A stretch of DNA of 60,583 nt from CALCCV01 sp964388665 (GCA_964388665.1 CAYMBJ010000019.1:1-60583); one strand, 5' to 3'; counted from the first letter of the stretch, positions 45,649-54,946 are shown. Numbers and translations are program-made. The notes: generated by a model from the sequence alone, not told the origin.

Positions 45649-46425
45649 ATGATCAAGTCAGCGGCAAAATTTTTGCTTTGTGTAAGTGCATCGGTTGGCA
45701 TGTTGAGTGGAGCTGCAAATGCAGGCCAGAAGATCGTTGGTGGAGAAGAGGCGAGCATTGGCGAGTTTCCATTTATCGTATCTTTGCATGGTAAGCGATT
45801 TGGTGGTCATTTTTGTGGTGGATCTTTGATTCGCAGCAACTGGATCCTGACGGCCGGCCATTGTGTCACAGGCACCACAATAGACAAAGTGTACATCAAT
45901 TTTCATAAACAAAATGATTTGAGTAAAGCCGAAAGCTTTGATGTGAAACGAATCATTCGCCACCCTCAATACAACAGCAGCGCTTTGGACTACGATTTTG
46001 CTCTTGTAGAACTTGATGGAAATTCAGCGATGACGCCAGTTTCTTTGAATACAACAGAAATTAACATCCCAGATCGCGAAGGCGATTTGAATGTTACGGC
46101 TGCAGGTTGGGGAGTCCTTAAAGAGAGTGGTTACCAGATTTCTAATACTTTGCAAAAAGTAGAAGTTCCGTTGATCACGACTAAATCTTGCCTACAAGCT
46201 TATCCGAATAAAATCACTGATCGCATGATCTGCGCCGGCCTTACTGGAGGCGGCAAAGACTCTTGCCAAGGTGACAGTGGTGGACCGCTCGTTTTGCGCG
46301 GAGCTGATGGCGACACTCTTGTTGGAGTCGTAAGCTGGGGCATCGGCTGTGCTCGTCCAAATAAATTCGGTGTTTACTCCAAGGTCAATGCCGTCATCGA
46401 TTGGATTGAGCAGAACACTTACTAA
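45649..46425 (+). CDS. secreted trypsin-like serine protease (family S1)
   Basis: The 258-residue product has a signal peptide (about 1-25), a very short pro-segment and the classic mature start IVGGEE. The catalytic triad is complete: His71 (TAGHC), Asp116 (DYDFALVEL) and Ser210 (GDSGGPL). Asp204, six residues before the serine, is the S1-pocket aspartate of trypsin, predicting cleavage after Arg/Lys. Six cysteines can form three disulfides. GGAGGG precedes the ATG, and an intrinsic terminator follows. Animal-type trypsins are uncommon in bacteria but recurrent in predatory lineages, so a role in digesting prey protein is plausible though inferred. Confidence 0.95.
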   Translation: MIKSAAKFLLCVSASVGMLSGAANAGQKIVGGEEASIGEFPFIVSLHGKRFGGHFCGGSLIRSNWILTAGHCVTGTTIDKVYINFHKQNDLSKAESFDVKRIIRHPQYNSSALDYDFALVELDGNSAMTPVSLNTTEINIPDREGDLNVTAAGWGVLKESGYQISNTLQKVEVPLITTKSCLQAYPNKITDRMICAGLTGGGKDSCQGDSGGPLVLRGADGDTLVGVVSWGIGCARPNKFGVYSKVNAVIDWIEQNTY

Positions 46426-46462
46426 ACTCACAACTTACAAAAATCAAAATAGATTCACTAGC

Positions 46463-46499
46463 AATCGCAGCCACCTCTAAAGTGGCTGCGATTTTTTTT
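46463..46499 (+). terminator. intrinsic terminator of the protease gene
   Basis: AATCGCAGCCAC and GTGGCTGCGATT form a perfect 12-base-pair stem around a seven-base loop, followed directly by a T-run to 46499. It lies 38 bases after the protease stop. On the other strand the stem has no T-run after it, so it is a weaker stop for the convergent gene ending at 46504. Confidence 0.9.
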
Positions 46500-46503
46500 G
46501 CCT

Positions 46504-48078
46504 CTACTTTTTCTCAGCGAGGCTTTCGTTGATGGCTTTACAGCGCTCTCCACCTTTGTCAGAGAAAAGCTCCATATCTCTCTCGGCGATTGGCTTTTTA
46601 AGATTTGCAGTGTCCAAATCCAACCGCAATTTGTTAGCATTGCATGCCTCAAGTAGTATTGATCTTGCCTTTACGATATTCGCACGCAGTGTCCTGCCTC
46701 TTGTGGCGCCTCTTTCGCCGATGTCCTTATCTCGATACATGAAGGTCTCTCTAAAGAAAGCATCTGCATTTGCAGGCTCTAGGTCTTCGACGTAGGCAGC
46801 AAACTCCATAAAATTGGTATAGGTCTTTGGTGACATATGGCGAACTTGCTCGAGTACGCTGTTAGCGCGCATTTGATTGCTGCGAATATCTACGTCTCCA
46901 CCGCAATCATTGTCTTTTAGGATCATCTCTCGCACCAGAGTCGCTTGCTTTCCTGGAAATGGATTCAATTCTTGCGACACTTTCATGAGGCTCTCATCGC
47001 TCGCACTTCCGGCATGGCTCTTTCGTCCAGATTCGCGAAATTTTGCGTCAATTGCATCGGTCTGATCATTGGCACTTTCTTCACTCAGACTTCCGTCTTC
47101 TCCTTGAACATACCAGCGGAGCTTCATGTGAATGTTGCCGATGCGGTCATCCTGATTCAAAAGTGTATCAAACAGCACCATATCCGAAACGTCCTTCATT
47201 TGCACCAGCACCGGCGCCAACTTAAGAAGATCGACGTTGTCGCCACTGCCAGCCGCTGCAAGTTCAAGTACACTTTTGTTGCCATCAGCCACTCGCTTAA
47301 ACGGTGTTTGCTGCTGAAAGCGCAAATACCGCGTATCGTAGGCACCCACGCCACTGACTTCTGTGTAGCGATATTCTTTTTTTACATTTTTAGAAAGTGC
47401 CCCGAAAATCCAATTGCCATCATTGGAAAATATTTTTGGATCATTGGCAGACTTATGCTTTCCATCAAATTGTGCCCAGGTTTTGTAAATGATTTCACCC
47501 TTTCGGCCGCCCAACTTCTCTAGTGCTTGGTCGACGATTCCCTGATGCATTGATTTACCCATGGTGCGGGCCACAGAAACGGGGGCACGACCCCCTTCAA
47601 GAATTCGAGAAATATGGTAGGAAGCAATCGCAGCTGGAGCGTAGGAACAAGTGATGCTGTTCTTAAATTTTGCTTCTTTGCTGTCTGGCTTATCAGGATC
47701 AACGATAAGCACACCTGGATTGGTCGAGTTTAACTTCGGCTCCAGATTCACGACTTTTCCTCGCCCAAAATCATCTGAATTTTCTGAACCAAAACCAAGC
47801 TTTTGATCCAACTTAGGGTTTCCGGTTGGCGCACTGACAAGACCAACTCCAGAGAAATTCATTGAGCAAAGATTAATTTCATCCTTTTGATCATCTTGAT
47901 CTACTTTGCCTTCCAATACGCTGTGAGTGGGAATAACGCAAAGTCCACCGTTTTTAAAATCGACCACAGTCTGGCCCTTTAGATCCCGAAGATCAATCGC
48001 CTGGGCGGAGCCCAGTGACAATGAAATGATTCCGAACCCAATCACACCAAATATAATTTTTGTGTTAACATGTTTCAT
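46504..48078 (-). CDS. secreted protein with kinase-superfamily-like motifs
   Basis: The 524-residue product has a signal peptide (about 1-27, SLGSAQA). No standard family is obvious, but several stretches recall the HipA / PI3-PI4 kinase / FAM20 superfamily. A catalytic-loop-like segment reads FDTLLNQDDRIGNIH (Asp311, Asn315). A later ILKDND (Asp389) fits the second metal ligand. An alphaC-like helix followed by a beta turn (AAIASYHISRILEGG, then APVSVARTMGK) lies at about 149-175. About 70 residues are inserted between loop and DND, and the usual alphaC Glu and ATP-binding Lys are not evident, so it may be atypical or dead. It follows the 48081-48809 gene by two bases. Alternatively it is simply an unknown Bdellovibrionota exoprotein. 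Confidence 0.6.
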   Translation of the reverse strand: MKHVNTKIIFGVIGFGIISLSLGSAQAIDLRDLKGQTVVDFKNGGLCVIPTHSVLEGKVDQDDQKDEINLCSMNFSGVGLVSAPTGNPKLDQKLGFGSENSDDFGRGKVVNLEPKLNSTNPGVLIVDPDKPDSKEAKFKNSITCSYAPAAIASYHISRILEGGRAPVSVARTMGKSMHQGIVDQALEKLGGRKGEIIYKTWAQFDGKHKSANDPKIFSNDGNWIFGALSKNVKKEYRYTEVSGVGAYDTRYLRFQQQTPFKRVADGNKSVLELAAAGSGDNVDLLKLAPVLVQMKDVSDMVLFDTLLNQDDRIGNIHMKLRWYVQGEDGSLSEESANDQTDAIDAKFRESGRKSHAGSASDESLMKVSQELNPFPGKQATLVREMILKDNDCGGDVDIRSNQMRANSVLEQVRHMSPKTYTNFMEFAAYVEDLEPANADAFFRETFMYRDKDIGERGATRGRTLRANIVKARSILLEACNANKLRLDLDTANLKKPIAERDMELFSDKGGERCKAINESLAEKK

Positions 48079-48080
48079 AT

Positions 48081-48809
48081 TTATTCTCCGGAGTTTTTGT
48101 TGAGTGGTGTTTCAGTCATCTCTGACAAATTTGCATTGGGCAGAACTTTGGCTGCAGACTGAGACGCGGAATTCTCATCCATATTATCCATATTAATAGA
48201 GAAGCCACCAATATTGACAATATTGTCGGTTGAGGTACTGGCGACGGTGAATGAGCCATTCGATCGCCTTTCAAGTGGGATCGCAAATGTCATGACATCA
48301 CCAGCTTCTGTGGTACCTTCAGCAATGCAGAATTTAACTTTATATACTTTTTTCGAAGTACCTTCTTCTGCAATGGCATCCAGTTGGCTTTTTTGATTTA
48401 CAATCCTGAACAGTGACAGCTTAAGCGATTTTAAAATTTCTTTGTGCTCGGGAGTTGGCTTTATTGTTCTCTCCCCTGAAGCAGAGATAACATAAGGAAC
48501 TAAGACGCCCTCATTTTTTAAAAATTCTTCAACTGACTGGCATTTAAACTCTGTTACATCGGTGAGCTTGACCGTGTATTCTATTTTGCTGTTATTGCGA
48601 TTCACATACTTAACAGAAATAGGCATATTCTCTGCGGGTGAGAAAGCTCTCTCCACATCCTCAAATGGATCCTGGGAGAGCACTTCAATTGAGCCCGCAC
48701 GACTGGAAACTGCACTGTTTGAGTCCGCACCTAAGGCGTTAGCGCCCAGGACAACTGGAATCAATAAACAGGAAATGGCTCTGTATAATAAAAAGGAAGG
48801 CTTAGACAC
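48081..48809 (-). CDS. secreted protein of unknown function, partner of the kinase-like gene
   Basis: A GTG start with GGAGG five bases upstream gives 242 residues with a signal peptide (about 1-28, cleavage near ALGADS). The mature protein is mostly beta-rich with two or three cysteines (FKCQSVEEF, KFCIAEG) and a Ser/Asn/Asp-rich tail. No family was recognised. Only two bases separate it from the kinase-like gene, so the two are surely co-translated and may work together in the periplasm or outside the cell. Confidence 0.7.
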   Translation of the reverse strand: MSKPSFLLYRAISCLLIPVVLGANALGADSNSAVSSRAGSIEVLSQDPFEDVERAFSPAENMPISVKYVNRNNSKIEYTVKLTDVTEFKCQSVEEFLKNEGVLVPYVISASGERTIKPTPEHKEILKSLKLSLFRIVNQKSQLDAIAEEGTSKKVYKVKFCIAEGTTEAGDVMTFAIPLERRSNGSFTVASTSTDNIVNIGGFSINMDNMDENSASQSAAKVLPNANLSEMTETPLNKNSGE

Positions 48810-49003
48810 CCTGACCTCCGGTAGGTTACAAATTAATTAGCATAGCTGGAATTCGCTACTCCACCCTCTCCATTGCAGCATTCATTCCAATACCGGAGGA
48901 GTCGCTAAAAAGCGCTGGAATCGCCTTACACGACGATTCAAATAGGGCGCGAAATCACCGCTGCGTAAGAATGTTGAAAGGGAGGAGAATATAGAGGCGT
49001 GAA

Positions 49004-49040
49004 CGACAGCTTGAGATGTTGAACCTTTTAACAGCTGTCG
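49004..49040. other. stem-loop between metalloprotease and downstream unit
   Basis: CGACAGCT (49004-49011) and AGCTGTCG (49033-49040) are perfect arms around a 21-base loop, in the 285-base gap after the metalloprotease gene. On the plus strand AACTTTTT follows; on the minus strand, the direction of the flanking genes, no T-run follows. It could be a terminator remnant or an operator. The rest of the gap shows nothing clear. Confidence 0.35.
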
Positions 49041-49094
49041 AACTTTTTCGGGCCATGCGGAGAGGAAGCTAGACTTCTCTTAAAATTGGTACAA

Positions 49095-51458
49095 TCAGAG
49101 TTGATCGTCAGGATGGATTACGCGCAAATAGAAACGCTTTTTTGCCACGGGTTTGGTTTCGCCAAAATTGAAAACTCGGACGTAGGCAAAATCAACACAA
49201 TCACCATTTTCACGATTTGCAAAATCACAAGTGCCTGTGACGGCAACCTTTAGCCCAATCAAATCGCTTGGAGAATGAAGAGTCAGCTTTAACGGACCGG
49301 CATCCTCGTTGAGCCAGTGAATTGCGCCTTGAAGTGGGCCGCCGGAGTAGGAAACTTCAACTACCACAGGATATTTGAATTTGTATTCGCCAGGCTCTTT
49401 GAGTGAAAATTGCAAATCAAAATCTTGAACTTCGTCCTTTGCAAGATTTAGAGGAATTGGATTTTCTCGAGTGCCGCGCTTGTTGCCTTCAATAGCTTCG
49501 CCATCTGCCAAAAATTGAAACTGGGCCAGGTGACTGGGATCGAAAGAAAAATTTCGCTTCTCCAGCGCTGAATTAATAATATCACCAAACTCATTGGCCT
49601 TGCGCAGTTGACTAGGAATCATGTCCGCATACAGCATATGAGTGAACCAGTCCTGAGCCGTTAAGTTGGGATGATTGCGCGTGAGGCGCATGGTTTCGAG
49701 AGTGAGATCAGTCATTTTAGCCAAGCCCTTAGTGCCAAATTTGATCGTGGCCAGCTTGAGCATATCCTTCATGGCGCCACCATAGGCTTCACCATCATCA
49801 TGAACCTCATTGGTCAGGAAAAAACCCGTGCTATTTTCAATGCGCATGTCATTTGATCCTGGGAATGCTCGTCCATGAGTTTCGGCCTCGAGAACGAGTG
49901 CTGCTATGAAATCCGCCATCCCCTCTGAGAGCCCACCAGTGTCCGCGAGATTGAGGTAGGGTCCCATCAAGCGATCCATAATCCCGTGACCAAGCTCGTG
50001 CCAAATGGTGGTGTTGTCTCTGGCAAAATTGATGGCGTCTGGCGAGTAGGTGCTAAAATTGATGGTGTCGTTGGTGTAGTACGCGTTATTTCGTGATCGA
50101 ATGTCTGGATCGTATAAAAACGCGTGGAAAGGCTTGGTTGAGAGCTCAGGATCGGTAAAGCCCATCTCATTTAGCTTTTCCATTAACTCATTGATCGCAT
50201 AATAAACCTGAATTTCGTCAAAACCAGAATTGATGTACCCAACTGGGTCATGATTGGGGTCACGATCTGCCTTTCGAGTGAGAAACTCACTCTCATAGTT
50301 GATCGGCTTTCCCAAAAAACTGGATACAACTTTGATCTGCCAGTCATTGTCTTCGCCTTCCACATCCGTCCAGGTCAGCTGGGGCTGAGCACCGTAACGC
50401 AAGGGAAAGCCAATGCCCGTGTATTTATTAGCCACGTCAGCATGTAAACTGACTGTGGCATAGCGACCATCCAATACCATGCCCCTAGCCAGCACATTGG
50501 CAACCGAAGTCAGCGAGTCGCGCACTTGATCTATTTTTGAAAACAAAAATTCAAAATTCCAAAAACCCTGAGCCTGCCCCTGTGCGGTTGAACCAAGCCA
50601 AGCATCGAATTTAGAATACACATAGTGATCGCCGGCGAGCGTGCTGTAGGGATCCGCGTCTGCCTTGAGAGTTTGCCTCTTTAAATTTTTGATAGTGCGG
50701 AGCTCTCTTTTTAAGAGTTGCCGAGCGCCTGCGGGTGTCGAAGCGTTTCGAGTTTCCTCATAAATAGGATATACCAAACCGACAAAGTCAGCATTGGCAT
50801 GGGGGCGATAGCTTGCAGAAACAATTGAAAGCTTTTCTAGATCGATTTCGACAGTGTGTATGCCCTGCTTGACCTGAACTTTCACGATTCGATGCAATCT
50901 GGCCCCGACCCACTGGTCCTCGATGCTCATGCCCGCGACTCGCGAATCTTCACGTGAGTTACGAATGGCCGCTTTAACCAATTTCTGCACACTCCTTGTG
51001 AGCTTGAGTCCCTGCCAAGGCGTTGCCTGTGACATTCGCGCCGATGCAGAGTTGCGAAGTAGAGAAAGGCTCGGATTGGCTTCGATATGGGCTTCCGCCT
51101 GAATCAATTTGGGCTGAGAGCTGCGCCCTGTCCAAATGCGAAAACTTGTCCCTTTGATCGGTGTGCCATTAGAAATTTGTAAATAGTTTAAAAATGTTGA
51201 AGTGGCGAGTTGACGTGATTCAATCAAACGAAAATCACCCTCAGTTAGCTGCTGCCCCAGTTTTTTATTGAGATCCTGCAATAGATCCACAAGGTTCGTC
51301 GCAGTGGTCTCCTGAGGAGTCACGCGCCAATATTGCAATGGCAAAGAGGTGGCTTTCGCAGCCTGCGCCGTCGTTGTGCAGGTCAAAGCGATAAAAAGAG
51401 CCATCAAAATCGACTGGAAAAATAAATTTTTTGAAAAATGACCCGCTAGAATTCTCAT
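49095..51458 (-). CDS. secreted zinc metalloprotease (gluzincin, M4/M36-like)
   Basis: The 787-residue product has a signal peptide (about 1-34) and a long N-terminal propeptide region (about 40-270) of the type that folds and inhibits M4/M36 proteases. The catalytic domain has the zinc motif WHELGHGIMD (His487, Glu488, His491), and Glu512 in GLSEGMADF is the third ligand. The downstream VHDDGEAYGGAM (His553) resembles the fungalysin VHxxGE motif. A C-terminal beta-rich region (about 665-787), with a cysteine pair, looks like a pre-peptidase or carbohydrate-binding appendage. It is likely exported to degrade external or prey protein. Confidence 0.88.
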   Translation of the reverse strand: MRILAGHFSKNLFFQSILMALFIALTCTTTAQAAKATSLPLQYWRVTPQETTATNLVDLLQDLNKKLGQQLTEGDFRLIESRQLATSTFLNYLQISNGTPIKGTSFRIWTGRSSQPKLIQAEAHIEANPSLSLLRNSASARMSQATPWQGLKLTRSVQKLVKAAIRNSREDSRVAGMSIEDQWVGARLHRIVKVQVKQGIHTVEIDLEKLSIVSASYRPHANADFVGLVYPIYEETRNASTPAGARQLLKRELRTIKNLKRQTLKADADPYSTLAGDHYVYSKFDAWLGSTAQGQAQGFWNFEFLFSKIDQVRDSLTSVANVLARGMVLDGRYATVSLHADVANKYTGIGFPLRYGAQPQLTWTDVEGEDNDWQIKVVSSFLGKPINYESEFLTRKADRDPNHDPVGYINSGFDEIQVYYAINELMEKLNEMGFTDPELSTKPFHAFLYDPDIRSRNNAYYTNDTINFSTYSPDAINFARDNTTIWHELGHGIMDRLMGPYLNLADTGGLSEGMADFIAALVLEAETHGRAFPGSNDMRIENSTGFFLTNEVHDDGEAYGGAMKDMLKLATIKFGTKGLAKMTDLTLETMRLTRNHPNLTAQDWFTHMLYADMIPSQLRKANEFGDIINSALEKRNFSFDPSHLAQFQFLADGEAIEGNKRGTRENPIPLNLAKDEVQDFDLQFSLKEPGEYKFKYPVVVEVSYSGGPLQGAIHWLNEDAGPLKLTLHSPSDLIGLKVAVTGTCDFANRENGDCVDFAYVRVFNFGETKPVAKKRFYLRVIHPDDQL

Positions 51459-51497
51459 GTACCCCTCTGACCTAAGGCGCGAGCGCCGGATGGCATG

Positions 51498-51539
51498 GCC
51501 TGGCTAAAAATGATGTGCATTTGCCAGGCATCCTTAGCA
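51498..51539. other. hairpin upstream of the metalloprotease gene
   Basis: GCCTGGC (51498-51504) and GCCAGGC (51533-51539) pair perfectly around 28 bases. Outer segments CCTAAGG (about 51472) and CCTTAG (about 51541) extend the symmetry. It lies in the metalloprotease leader, about 40 bases before the start codon. There is no T-run, so it is more likely a leader structure or operator than a terminator. Confidence 0.4.
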
Positions 51540-51579
51540 CAGCTTGGCCAGGGAATACATCAGAATTCTATGAAATTAG

Positions 51580-52479
51580 CTATTGAAGTGATCCACAGGT
51601 CGCGCCCAATTGCGCGCGCTGCCCGGTCTGAATTGTCGCCGTGCAAGACTCACGATCATCGGAGCTTCGCACAAATGCGATGTCCACTTTATTTGAGTTT
51701 GAGTTCAGAGTCATTTTTGTCCAATACGGATGTTTATCAAAGAACCACTCCGTCGTCACATGCACTCCATCCTGAACATTGTTTGTTGGCCCATCATTGC
51801 GTTGAGATTTGGCGGCACCAGAGAGTATCACCGGGAGGTCATTAAAGTGAGCGAGCATGGCCAAGTGATCATGGCCAACCATGATGCCGGAAATGATGCC
51901 ACGGTATTTCCAAATCAAAGGACGAATTCCCAGCTGAAAACTTTGCTTTTCGGTCCAGCGATGAGTTCCCGACAAGGTGTACGTTGGATGATGATACACC
52001 AAAAATACATTTGCTTCTGTGGCACTCATCAATTCCTTTTCTAAGAAAGCCATTTGCTCCTTCACATTTCGAGTGTCGTCAGAATTGAGCACAATGAAGC
52101 GTGCCAATTTTGGATACACTTTCGAATAGTACTCGCCGGGCATTTTAAAATAGTTGATCTCTTGCTGGTAGCCACCGTTGTGGTTGCCGATGGCCACCAC
52201 ATCAAATAAAAACCCAAGCTGGGTCCAATTTGACCAAATGCCTTCGTAGGACCCAGAGTACAGATTGTCGCCTGGCAAGATGGTGCGTTGAATTCCCGAA
52301 CGAGCAATGCTATCACGAGTCAGCTTTGCCGAAGCATTCCATAGGCCAGCATCTCCAATGATCGCAAAATCGAGAGTCTCCGCTTTCAAAGTGGTCGTGT
52401 GCAGAACCAGTGATAAAGCCAGCGCAATCACGGCAAAGTATGAACTCCCAGTGATTTTCATGGTTCCCTTTATAGACAT
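51580..52479 (-). CDS. secreted calcineurin-type metallophosphoesterase
   Basis: The start at 52477-52479 has AGGAGGG five bases upstream. The 299-residue product has a signal peptide (about 10-33). All blocks of a two-metal phosphoesterase are present: GDAGLW, PGDNLYSG, IGNHNGG, VYHHP and VGHDH, in the order of purple acid phosphatase-like enzymes. It probably releases phosphate from phosphoesters outside the cytoplasm. Two cysteines at the extreme C-terminus (SCTATI...ATCGS) may form a disulfide. It lies upstream of the metalloprotease gene on the same strand, 121 bases apart. Confidence 0.88.
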   Translation of the reverse strand: MSIKGTMKITGSSYFAVIALALSLVLHTTTLKAETLDFAIIGDAGLWNASAKLTRDSIARSGIQRTILPGDNLYSGSYEGIWSNWTQLGFLFDVVAIGNHNGGYQQEINYFKMPGEYYSKVYPKLARFIVLNSDDTRNVKEQMAFLEKELMSATEANVFLVYHHPTYTLSGTHRWTEKQSFQLGIRPLIWKYRGIISGIMVGHDHLAMLAHFNDLPVILSGAAKSQRNDGPTNNVQDGVHVTTEWFFDKHPYWTKMTLNSNSNKVDIAFVRSSDDRESCTATIQTGQRAQLGATCGSLQ

Positions 52480-52707
52480 CAATCCCTCCTTAGTTTTTGA
52501 CGCAAATCCGATAGATCCGCATCGTTATTCTAAAGCTCCCTTTTTGATCTCAATGATGGACAGATCTTCCCCCTTGAACATCTTTCCCTCAAGTTAGCTC
52601 ATGCTTTAATTTTGGTTAGGAAATGCTAACAAAGCCAGGACAAAACCCTCTTGTCGTGCAGTGACGATGGCGAGGAGCAGGACAATCAAATCCAGCCGCA
52701 TCCTCGA

Positions 52708-54597
52708 CTATTGTGTACTGGACCCTGGTACGGGATCTGGCAAAACAGGTGTCGAATCAGTTGAGCCACCTGTATCATTGGTCGCGGACCTCAATTCTCC
52801 AGCACAGGCACTCGAGAAGGACGTCAATTTTGTATAAGGAGACGCATCGTCATTCGACAACTTTAGATCCATCGTTCCTGCCTCGAGTTCGATATTTGGA
52901 TTAGAGCTCCCATTAGCTAGAGTAGGAATCAAAGATAGAATTTCTCCCAAATCCATAGATGCTCCTTCCCTGTAAATGGACAATGGCATAGTTCTTCCGC
53001 CACCAAGCTCCCGAGGTTGAGCTTGAACTGGGCCCACGCCGATAATGATATTTTTTAAAGCCTCTTCACGGTTCTTAAAATCGACACTCGATATCAGAGT
53101 ACTTCCGGCATCAGGAGCGAGGCAACTCCATGGATTTGAGACCGAGGGCCCCATGAGTCCAGAGTTTCGATGACACCATACGATTCCTGTGTCTTTGACT
53201 GCAACCGGAACGATCCACACACCTTGATTACTGGAGTTCTGCGCTTTGGGGATGAAAACTTGAATGGTGCTTTGATTCTCAATCGACACATCAGAACTGC
53301 CTAAAGACTCATTGACCGCGGTTTTTAAGTTGTTAAGTAAGGCTGTATCGCCGCCAATTTCAAGAGGAGAAAACTGAGCATCGAGAGCTCCAGCCTGATT
53401 GGCTTCGTTGGGGTCTAGCTGAAATGGCATCTTGCCAGACTGAACACAAGAATTTGACAAATCGGTCGTGCCAGGGGCAAAAGCCGCCGCAATTTTGTCC
53501 TTGTCGATTCCCAAATTCTCATGCAAGGCATTTCGCGCACGTATCGCCTGCTCGCAGGTATCAGCTTGTCGACGTTTTAAAGACTCGTAAGGGGACTCAT
53601 CAAGAGGTTGCAGGCTTGGGTTGTTAGCATTGAATTCCTGTCGAGCCACACTCAACGGCAGGGCGCCAACTAGGGGTCTCTCACAGTACTCCTCAATTTT
53701 AATTAAATCGTATAGCACATCGCAAAGTCTGCCGTCATCAGCAAGACCTTTGACACTATCACCCGATGCTATTCTTTCTTCAATTTTGTCTGCACACATT
53801 TTAGAAAGTGTTTGCAGATTTTTGTCGACACAAATATCGAATCCATAATCTGCGCATTTGACTCCAGGTGTGCCAGGAGTGCTCGGGTTTTCGCTACATG
53901 CCTCGGTGCCCGCGCCTGGACACATCAGCTTTTCATCTCCGCCAATCACCTGCAGTTGCGGAACCTTCAACTTCAACCCATATATACACATCTGTTGATC
54001 TTTCTCTGTCTCGAGTCGTTGCATCTGATCTGGACAATAGATCTCCCCAGATGCAAGGTCTTCAGCCATTGCCACATTTGTAGCGTGAGAAAACAGCAGG
54101 TCGAGCCAAGGTGCTCCTGCATAGATGCTGCTGGTTGGGATGCGGGCCTCAAGGTGCTCACTCTGACTTGAGTATTGCCCCATCAACATGCCGTCTCGCC
54201 TCATGCTCTTTGCAAGCATGGCCTTTACGCGAACCGCATACAGGGTCCAAACTTTCCTTTGAGCGGTCGTGAGCTTTTTCCATTTGGCCATCGTCATTCT
54301 GCTCTTGACGGCTTTCTTAAGAAAGAGTTTTGATTGAAGCAGTGCAAATTGTTTTTTATTCTTAGGCAATTTCTTTTGAATCTTTCGCAATACTTGCTGA
54401 GACCTTTTCTTGCTAGACCTAGCCACCGAGTTTTTGTTTTTTCGAGAAGAGGCAATTGATGATCTCGGTTTCTTGACAGTGGCCTGCTGAGTTTTGTTTT
54501 GCTCTACGGAATTGCCCCTTGCATGCGACAGATCCGCAGAACAAAACAGAAACGCAAGTCCCAGCACAACAAATGGTAGCGCTTTTTGAAACTTCAT
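52708..54597 (-). CDS. large secreted protein of unknown function
   Basis: The ATG at 54595-54597 (GGGAGGAAGAG upstream) was chosen; 27 further upstream codons would bury the signal peptide. The 629-residue product has a signal peptide (about 1-26) and a strikingly basic Lys/Arg/Ser stretch (about 32-95). A cysteine-rich middle (about 175-310, for example EIYCPDQMQ, KLMCPGAGTEAC) is followed by a mixed C-terminal half with IQVFIPKAQNSSNQGVWIVPV. The tail is Ser/Pro/Thr-rich. No family was recognised. The many cysteines suggest a disulfide-stabilised extracytoplasmic protein. Confidence 0.72.
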   Translation of the reverse strand: MKFQKALPFVVLGLAFLFCSADLSHARGNSVEQNKTQQATVKKPRSSIASSRKNKNSVARSSKKRSQQVLRKIQKKLPKNKKQFALLQSKLFLKKAVKSRMTMAKWKKLTTAQRKVWTLYAVRVKAMLAKSMRRDGMLMGQYSSQSEHLEARIPTSSIYAGAPWLDLLFSHATNVAMAEDLASGEIYCPDQMQRLETEKDQQMCIYGLKLKVPQLQVIGGDEKLMCPGAGTEACSENPSTPGTPGVKCADYGFDICVDKNLQTLSKMCADKIEERIASGDSVKGLADDGRLCDVLYDLIKIEEYCERPLVGALPLSVARQEFNANNPSLQPLDESPYESLKRRQADTCEQAIRARNALHENLGIDKDKIAAAFAPGTTDLSNSCVQSGKMPFQLDPNEANQAGALDAQFSPLEIGGDTALLNNLKTAVNESLGSSDVSIENQSTIQVFIPKAQNSSNQGVWIVPVAVKDTGIVWCHRNSGLMGPSVSNPWSCLAPDAGSTLISSVDFKNREEALKNIIIGVGPVQAQPRELGGGRTMPLSIYREGASMDLGEILSLIPTLANGSSNPNIELEAGTMDLKLSNDDASPYTKLTSFSSACAGELRSATNDTGGSTDSTPVLPDPVPGSSTQ

Positions 54598-54946
54598 CTC
54601 TTCCTCCCAATTGCACGTCTCAATCCTAATATGAATGTTAATATGATTTAACCAACTCTGCAGGCCATTTTCAGACATTTGCGGTTTAACACAGACTTCT
54701 GGACTGGCAGCAGGACTCTGGACCGGGTGACCCGACCAGAGTTTTTAGGTGACGCCAATGCTGGGGATCCATTCCCCTGCATGCGCAATTCTTGAACGCA
54801 ACTCGACTGCGTTGACTTTGGATCTTCGCAAATTCATTGGTCAGACCGACTGGCCCTGAATTTGCCTCTCTAGAGTTGTGTGGCGCTGAAAAGCACATTG
54901 ATGAATTGTGATAGAAGCCGCAAAAAAGAGGAGAAAGGGTGTCAAT
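54598..54946. other. 349-base intergenic region between divergent genes
   Basis: No convincing coding frame occurs here. It must hold the promoters of both flanking genes, but no clear -35/-10 pair was found on either strand; an A+T-rich stretch lies at about 54630-54655. The only strong structure is the terminator-like hairpin at 54716-54746. Direct GCGCAA/ACGCAA and GACTGCGTTGACT stretches near 54785-54827 have no obvious meaning. Confidence 0.5.
54716..54746 (+). terminator. terminator-like hairpin with no gene upstream
   Basis: CTCTGGACCGGG and CCCGACCAGAG pair with a single-base bulge around a TGA loop, followed by TTTTT (54742-54746). This is a good intrinsic terminator on the plus strand, about 200 bases ahead of the glycine-zipper gene. 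No plus-strand gene precedes it. It may end a small RNA or act as an attenuator in a long leader. Confidence 0.6.

Noticed and set aside
46945..47523. 192-codon plus-strand frame inside the kinase-like gene
   Set aside because: It lies wholly antisense to a longer gene with a signal peptide and sensible composition; it is rich in runs unlike folded protein.
53812..54171. 119-codon plus-strand frame within the large secreted protein gene
   Set aside because: It is a shadow of the minus-strand gene: no ribosome binding site and an odd Cys/His/Arg-rich composition.
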